Virus record (IMG/VR): IMGVR_UViG_3300022538_000412
Span: 1-21,972 of that record
Source: a virus
Direction: 5' to 3' (one strand)
DNA length: 21,972 bases
Shown here: piece after piece, positions 19,247-21,972 of the stretch
How the letters are laid out: every line of letters begins with the position of its first letter
Position numbering within the stretch: the stretch's first letter is position 1
Translations under genes and position numbers: made by a program
The notes under the pieces: model-generated
Told to the model about the DNA's origin: nothing
The model's input: the letters and a program-made list of their open reading frames with translations, nothing else
Databases searched by the model: none

Positions 19247-19801
19247 ATGAATATATTTAAACATAAAGTATTTAATATACCATCTATTGGGGATATTAGA
19301 AAGATACGGATTGTAGATTTTATGAAAAGACTAATTAAAGTACCAATATTAAAATCTAATCCATCTACTCTATCTAATCCACCTGCTCAACCCATGGTAG
19401 TGCAGGACAAGTACAAATACACAAAATTAATAACAAAATATATAGTAATTTTTGATCGTGTTATTGGTATATATGAAATTGATGGATATGCGTATATTAA
19501 ACTTGATATTGTATATCCCGAATATAATTATAACATATATATAATTGATCGTTACTCATATATTAACTTTGGTATCGTATATCATGAACCTAATTATGAT
19601 ATATATGAAATTAATAATTACGCGTATATTAAGGTTGATATCGTATACCCAGAATCTAATTATGAGATATTTTGTAAAAGGAAAGATGCATTATTTCAAA
19701 ATTTCTTACAAAAACTTAGAAAAGGTAAACCACTTCAAGATTTCAAAAAATCTAAAAATTATAATTATTATGTTAAAAGATTAAAGAAATATAGAGTTTA
19801 A
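19247..19801 (+). CDS. Tandem-repeat protein, 184 aa, with an embedded dnaJ fragment
   Basis: Complete frame with its own promoter and AAGGAAGGAA site. Residues ~75-145 are three 22-aa repeats (pattern xIYEIDxYAYIKxDIVYPExNY), 66 bp at DNA level and rich in Tyr and Ile, probably beta-strands. A basic tail follows (KSKNYNYYVKRLKKYRV). Just before the repeats, PPAQPMVVQDKYKYTK (46-61) is encoded by a 41-bp stretch (19381-19421) nearly identical to part of dnaJ but read in a different frame. No known family. The repeat unit suggests a binding or structural role; a virion or host-interaction function cannot be shown. Confidence 0.65.
   Translation: MNIFKHKVFNIPSIGDIRKIRIVDFMKRLIKVPILKSNPSTLSNPPAQPMVVQDKYKYTKLITKYIVIFDRVIGIYEIDGYAYIKLDIVYPEYNYNIYIIDRYSYINFGIVYHEPNYDIYEINNYAYIKVDIVYPESNYEIFCKRKDALFQNFLQKLRKGKPLQDFKKSKNYNYYVKRLKKYRV
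19381..19421 (+). repeat. 41-bp dnaJ-derived segment
   Basis: Ungapped alignment with 15312-15352 (zinc domain of dna[15 protein letters not shown] region) gives 37 of 41 identical bases, including a run of 22 (19400-19421). It stands out as GC-richer than the surrounding gene. The dnaJ frame is not kept. Confidence 0.85.
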
Positions 19802-19814
19802 TTAACTAATGATA

Positions 19815-19823
19815 TGTTATAAT
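19815..19823 (+). promoter_or_regulatory. Extended -10 promoter of the sliding clamp gene
   Basis: TG-T-TATAAT (TATAAT at 19818-19823) lies 25 bases before the clamp ATG, followed by ACAATAAGGAATG. No leader hairpin is evident. Confidence 0.7.
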
Positions 19824-19848
19824 ATAACAAACAATAAGGAATGATATT

Positions 19849-20553
19849 ATGTTTAATAAAGACATTGTAGATGTACTAACTCAAATTAATGGAGTTACAA
19901 ACTCTATTATTTTAAAATACCCTCAAACAGTTGCAGTTTCAGATGCGCAAGATGTTATGGTATTGATTGATATTTCAGATCTTGATTCTGATAAATTTCC
20001 AGATATAGGTTTAAAAGATTCATTGGGTGATTTACTAAATTTATTTAAATTATTCCCAGATGGGCGAAATGTATCAATTGAAGGTAATACTATCAATATT
20101 TCTAATGGTAATATAAGTTCATCTTATATTGTAGATAATATTGCTTTAATGGATGCCTATGATAAAGATGCTAATCAATTTGATAAGACTGAAGGCGCAC
20201 CAAATGTAGCAACATTTAATTTAACTATTAATGACATTAAAAATATTAAATCTGCTACAGGTGTATTTAAAGATTTATCAGAGGTATTATTTACTTCAAA
20301 AGATGGCGATATAAAAGTTAGTCTTGGTGCTACAAATAAATTTAATGCTAAAAGTAATACATATAGCGTAAATAAAAATGCAAAGACAACAAAAGAATTT
20401 GAAGTTAAAATCCCAGTTGAGAATTTTAAAACAATACCAGTATCAGATTACACAGTCAATATAAAATATAATTCAAATAAAGATTCTTATAGAATTTTTA
20501 TGCAGAATAACTCTCTGGCTAAATTAAAAATTATTATGAGTATGAAAGTATAG
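19849..20553 (+). CDS. Sliding clamp (T4 gp45-like)
   Basis: This 234-aa protein is close to T4 gp45 (228 aa) in length. It shows the same two-fold clamp layout: an N-terminal helix then GVTNSIILKYPQTVAVSDAQ (cf. INSGIMLKSGQFIMTRA in gp45), ISDLDSDKFPDIGLKDSLGDLLNLFKL (cf. ISDVIDFDVAIYDLNGFLGI), a middle linker with ATFNLTINDIKNI, and FEVKIPVENFKTIPVSDYTVNIKY (cf. FNFIINMANMKMQPGNYKLLLW). Trimeric gp45 tethers the phage polymerase and, with gp33/gp55, also activates T4 late promoters. That fits the TATAAATA boxes seen in the window. Ribosome site AAGGAA (19836-19841). Confidence 0.85.
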   Translation: MFNKDIVDVLTQINGVTNSIILKYPQTVAVSDAQDVMVLIDISDLDSDKFPDIGLKDSLGDLLNLFKLFPDGRNVSIEGNTINISNGNISSSYIVDNIALMDAYDKDANQFDKTEGAPNVATFNLTINDIKNIKSATGVFKDLSEVLFTSKDGDIKVSLGATNKFNAKSNTYSVNKNAKTTKEFEVKIPVENFKTIPVSDYTVNIKYNSNKDSYRIFMQNNSLAKLKIIMSMKV

Positions 20554-20585
20554 ATTAATATATTTGAGTAATGTAGAACCAAGTC

Positions 20586-20593
20586 TATAAATA
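20586..20593 (+). promoter_or_regulatory. T4-type late promoter octamer TATAAATA
   Basis: Exact octamer between the clamp stop and the endonuclease; the first ATG downstream is at 20675 and the likely GTG start at 20712. Homing genes in T4 often carry their own late promoter, so the placement is plausible. Confidence 0.4.
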
Positions 20594-20711
20594 GTGAGTA
20601 GGTGTTGATAAATTATTAGAGTAGAATATGTTATTTTGAATAGTTAAAGACAATAAGTAAAACTATAAATTAAAATGGCAAAAAAATTACTTATCCAATG
20701 GAGTAAAATGA

Positions 20712-21972
20712 GTGATATTTATTGGTTCTAAACGTTCTAAAAGACGTTTTAAAAGTATTGAATCTGATTTTATTAATATTCACGAACAAAATTATGATTA
20801 TTCTAACACAGTTTATACTAGTTTTAAAGATTTGATATCTATAAATTGTCATAAACATGGTGATTTTAAAATTACACCCAAACGTCATATTGAAGGTCAA
20901 GGTTGCTCAGTTTGTTCAAATATTTTAAATTTTGGTCATATTTCTATATCAAAAAGTAATTTAAACAATTATCCTCGTTTATTAAAAGAATATCTAACTT
21001 CTAAATATCCAAATTTTACCTTTAGTAATTTTAATATATTAGATGGATTCCATTTTAATTGTAAAAAACATGGTTATATACATTCTAAATGGTTAATATG
21101 TAAAAAATGTACAGAAGAGCAGAGAGAATCTAAAAAATTAGAAACAATATATAGATTAGTTTTGAAAAGACTAGAACATGTTAAATCATTGACATATAAT
21201 CATATCATTTTAGAATGTGAACATGGTGTAAATAACTATAATAATATACAATTATATCAAAATGTTCAATTGTGTAAAAAATGTTCAAATAATTCTATAA
21301 ATCAAATATCACAAAGTGAGTTTATAACTAGAGCAATTAAAAGAATTGGTGATCATTATAATATAAGTAAAACAACATATATTAATGCATGTACAAAAAT
21401 ACCATTATTCTGTGATAAACATGGTGAATTTAGTATGTTCCCAGCAAATGTCTATAAAGGACAAGGTTGTAGGCATTGTTCATATACTATCAGTAAAGTA
21501 GAGAATGATATCTCTAGGTTGTTTAAAGATTTTAAACAAAGTGATAGAAATTTAATATCACCATTCGAATTAGATCTTATAAACCATAATAAGAAGATTG
21601 CTATTGAGTATAATGGATTGATGTGGCATAGTGATGGTAATTCAAAAAGTGCAAAATTTAATCATAAAAATAATAAAAATAAACACTTGAATAAAACTGA
21701 ATTAGTTGAAGAAACTGGATATCAATTATTCCATATATTCGAGAATGAATGGATTAATAATAAAGAAAAATGGATTTCTGTAATAAACAATAAATTAAAT
21801 AATTCAAAGAAACTTTTTGCTAGAAAATGTACTATAGAAGAAATTGGTGCAACGAAATGTTCTGCATTCGAGGAAGCTAATCATCTTCAGGGTAAAGGTC
21901 TTAGTTCTATTAGAATTGGATTATTCTACAATAGTGAAATTGTTTCTGTTATGACATTTGGAAAAAGTAGAT
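20712..21972 (+). CDS. Vsr-like homing endonuclease with zinc-finger repeats, 3' end outside window
   Basis: The frame is open from GTG 20712 to the window edge (420 codons). It has DUF723-type Cys/His repeats: YDYSNTVYTSF...INCHKHGDF...GQGCSVCS; CKKHGYI...CKKC; CDKHGEF...GQGCRHCS. These are followed by a nuclease core SPFELDLINHNKKIAIEYNG then LMWHSD (residues ~283-308) and HIFENEW, typical of phage Vsr/EDxHD-type homing enzymes. NHLQGKGLSSIRIGLFYN follows, as in that group. The start is uncertain: ATGs at 20675 and 20708 give a different frame that stops at 20729. GTG 20712 has GGAG nine bases upstream, but a 5' frameshift is possible. It lies directly behind the clamp gene, a replication locus where homing enzymes often insert. 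Confidence 0.82.
   Translation, partial: MIFIGSKRSKRRFKSIESDFINIHEQNYDYSNTVYTSFKDLISINCHKHGDFKITPKRHIEGQGCSVCSNILNFGHISISKSNLNNYPRLLKEYLTSKYPNFTFSNFNILDGFHFNCKKHGYIHSKWLICKKCTEEQRESKKLETIYRLVLKRLEHVKSLTYNHIILECEHGVNNYNNIQLYQNVQLCKKCSNNSINQISQSEFITRAIKRIGDHYNISKTTYINACTKIPLFCDKHGEFSMFPANVYKGQGCRHCSYTISKVENDISRLFKDFKQSDRNLISPFELDLINHNKKIAIEYNGLMWHSDGNSKSAKFNHKNNKNKHLNKTELVEETGYQLFHIFENEWINNKEKWISVINNKLNNSKKLFARKCTIEEIGATKCSAFEEANHLQGKGLSSIRIGLFYNSEIVSVMTFGKSR

Overview
The window is mostly a very AT-rich, phage-like genome segment with a block of less AT-rich, bacterial-type DNA inside it. One 60-base row of the topoisomerase gene (2821-2880) has 11 G+C; one row of dnaK (13381-13440) has 26. 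The phage character rests on a T4 gp52-like topoisomerase subunit, a T4 gp45-like sliding clamp, YopX, several homing-type nucleases, T4-style late promoter octamers (TATAAATA) and a family of small proteins with a T4-like capsid-targeting leader. DnaK and DnaJ are of gammaproteobacterial type, so a gammaproteobacterial host is likely. A sulfur-oxidiser/SUP05-like host would fit the base composition, but that is only an inference. The window could be a T4-related phage, a phage-plasmid, or a decaying prophage.

Layout. 1-900: a broken DUF285 (BspA-like) repeat gene and its detached C-terminal end. 900-3140: a small membrane peptide, YopX, a 57-aa protein and the topoisomerase. 3200-5150: five copies, intact or decayed, of genes starting MSF(K/R)(D/E)(Y/F), several behind TATAAATA boxes. 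5160-8250: a GIY-YIG (T5orf172-type) protein, many tiny genes, a PLD-like protein and a broken WGR/ligase-like gene. 8300-10000: a ParM-like actin, a small phage protein and a second DUF285 protein. 10000-11980: host-like sequence with tRNA-Arg(CCU), inverted repeats, an AT-rich unknown gene, tRNA-Trp(CCA) and a tRNA-Met 3' half. 12000-12790: a GIY-YIG/NUMOD3 endonuclease lacking a start codon. 12800-15940: dnaK and dnaJ. 15940-16610: a NUMOD3 fragment fused to a truncated mazF, next to intact mazE, all on the minus strand. 16690-19800: a cysteine-peptidase-like gene, ~110-bp direct repeats, a third DUF285 gene and a tandem-repeat protein that contains a fragment of dnaJ. 19850-21972: the sliding clamp and a Vsr-like homing endonuclease running off the end.

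Expression logic. Many transcription units begin with the same module: an extended -10 (TGnTATAAT), then within about 10 bases a small stem-loop (typically CAAAAGCAATAATGCTATTG), then an AAGGAG-type ribosome site. The hairpin is kept while its sequence varies. The same module sits in front of dnaK, so the chaperone pair appears to have been placed under the element's own promoter. A second class (TATAAATA about 24-39 bases before the ATG) precedes the capsid-targeted genes and mazE, as expected for late genes. Such octamers are common by chance in DNA this AT-rich.

The most notable points are the array of capsid-targeted small proteins, the chaperone operon with a phage-type promoter, the recurrent leader hairpin, and a 41-bp piece of dnaJ read in another frame inside a phage gene. 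Nonsense, frameshift and fusion scars throughout suggest active shuffling by duplication and homing nucleases.
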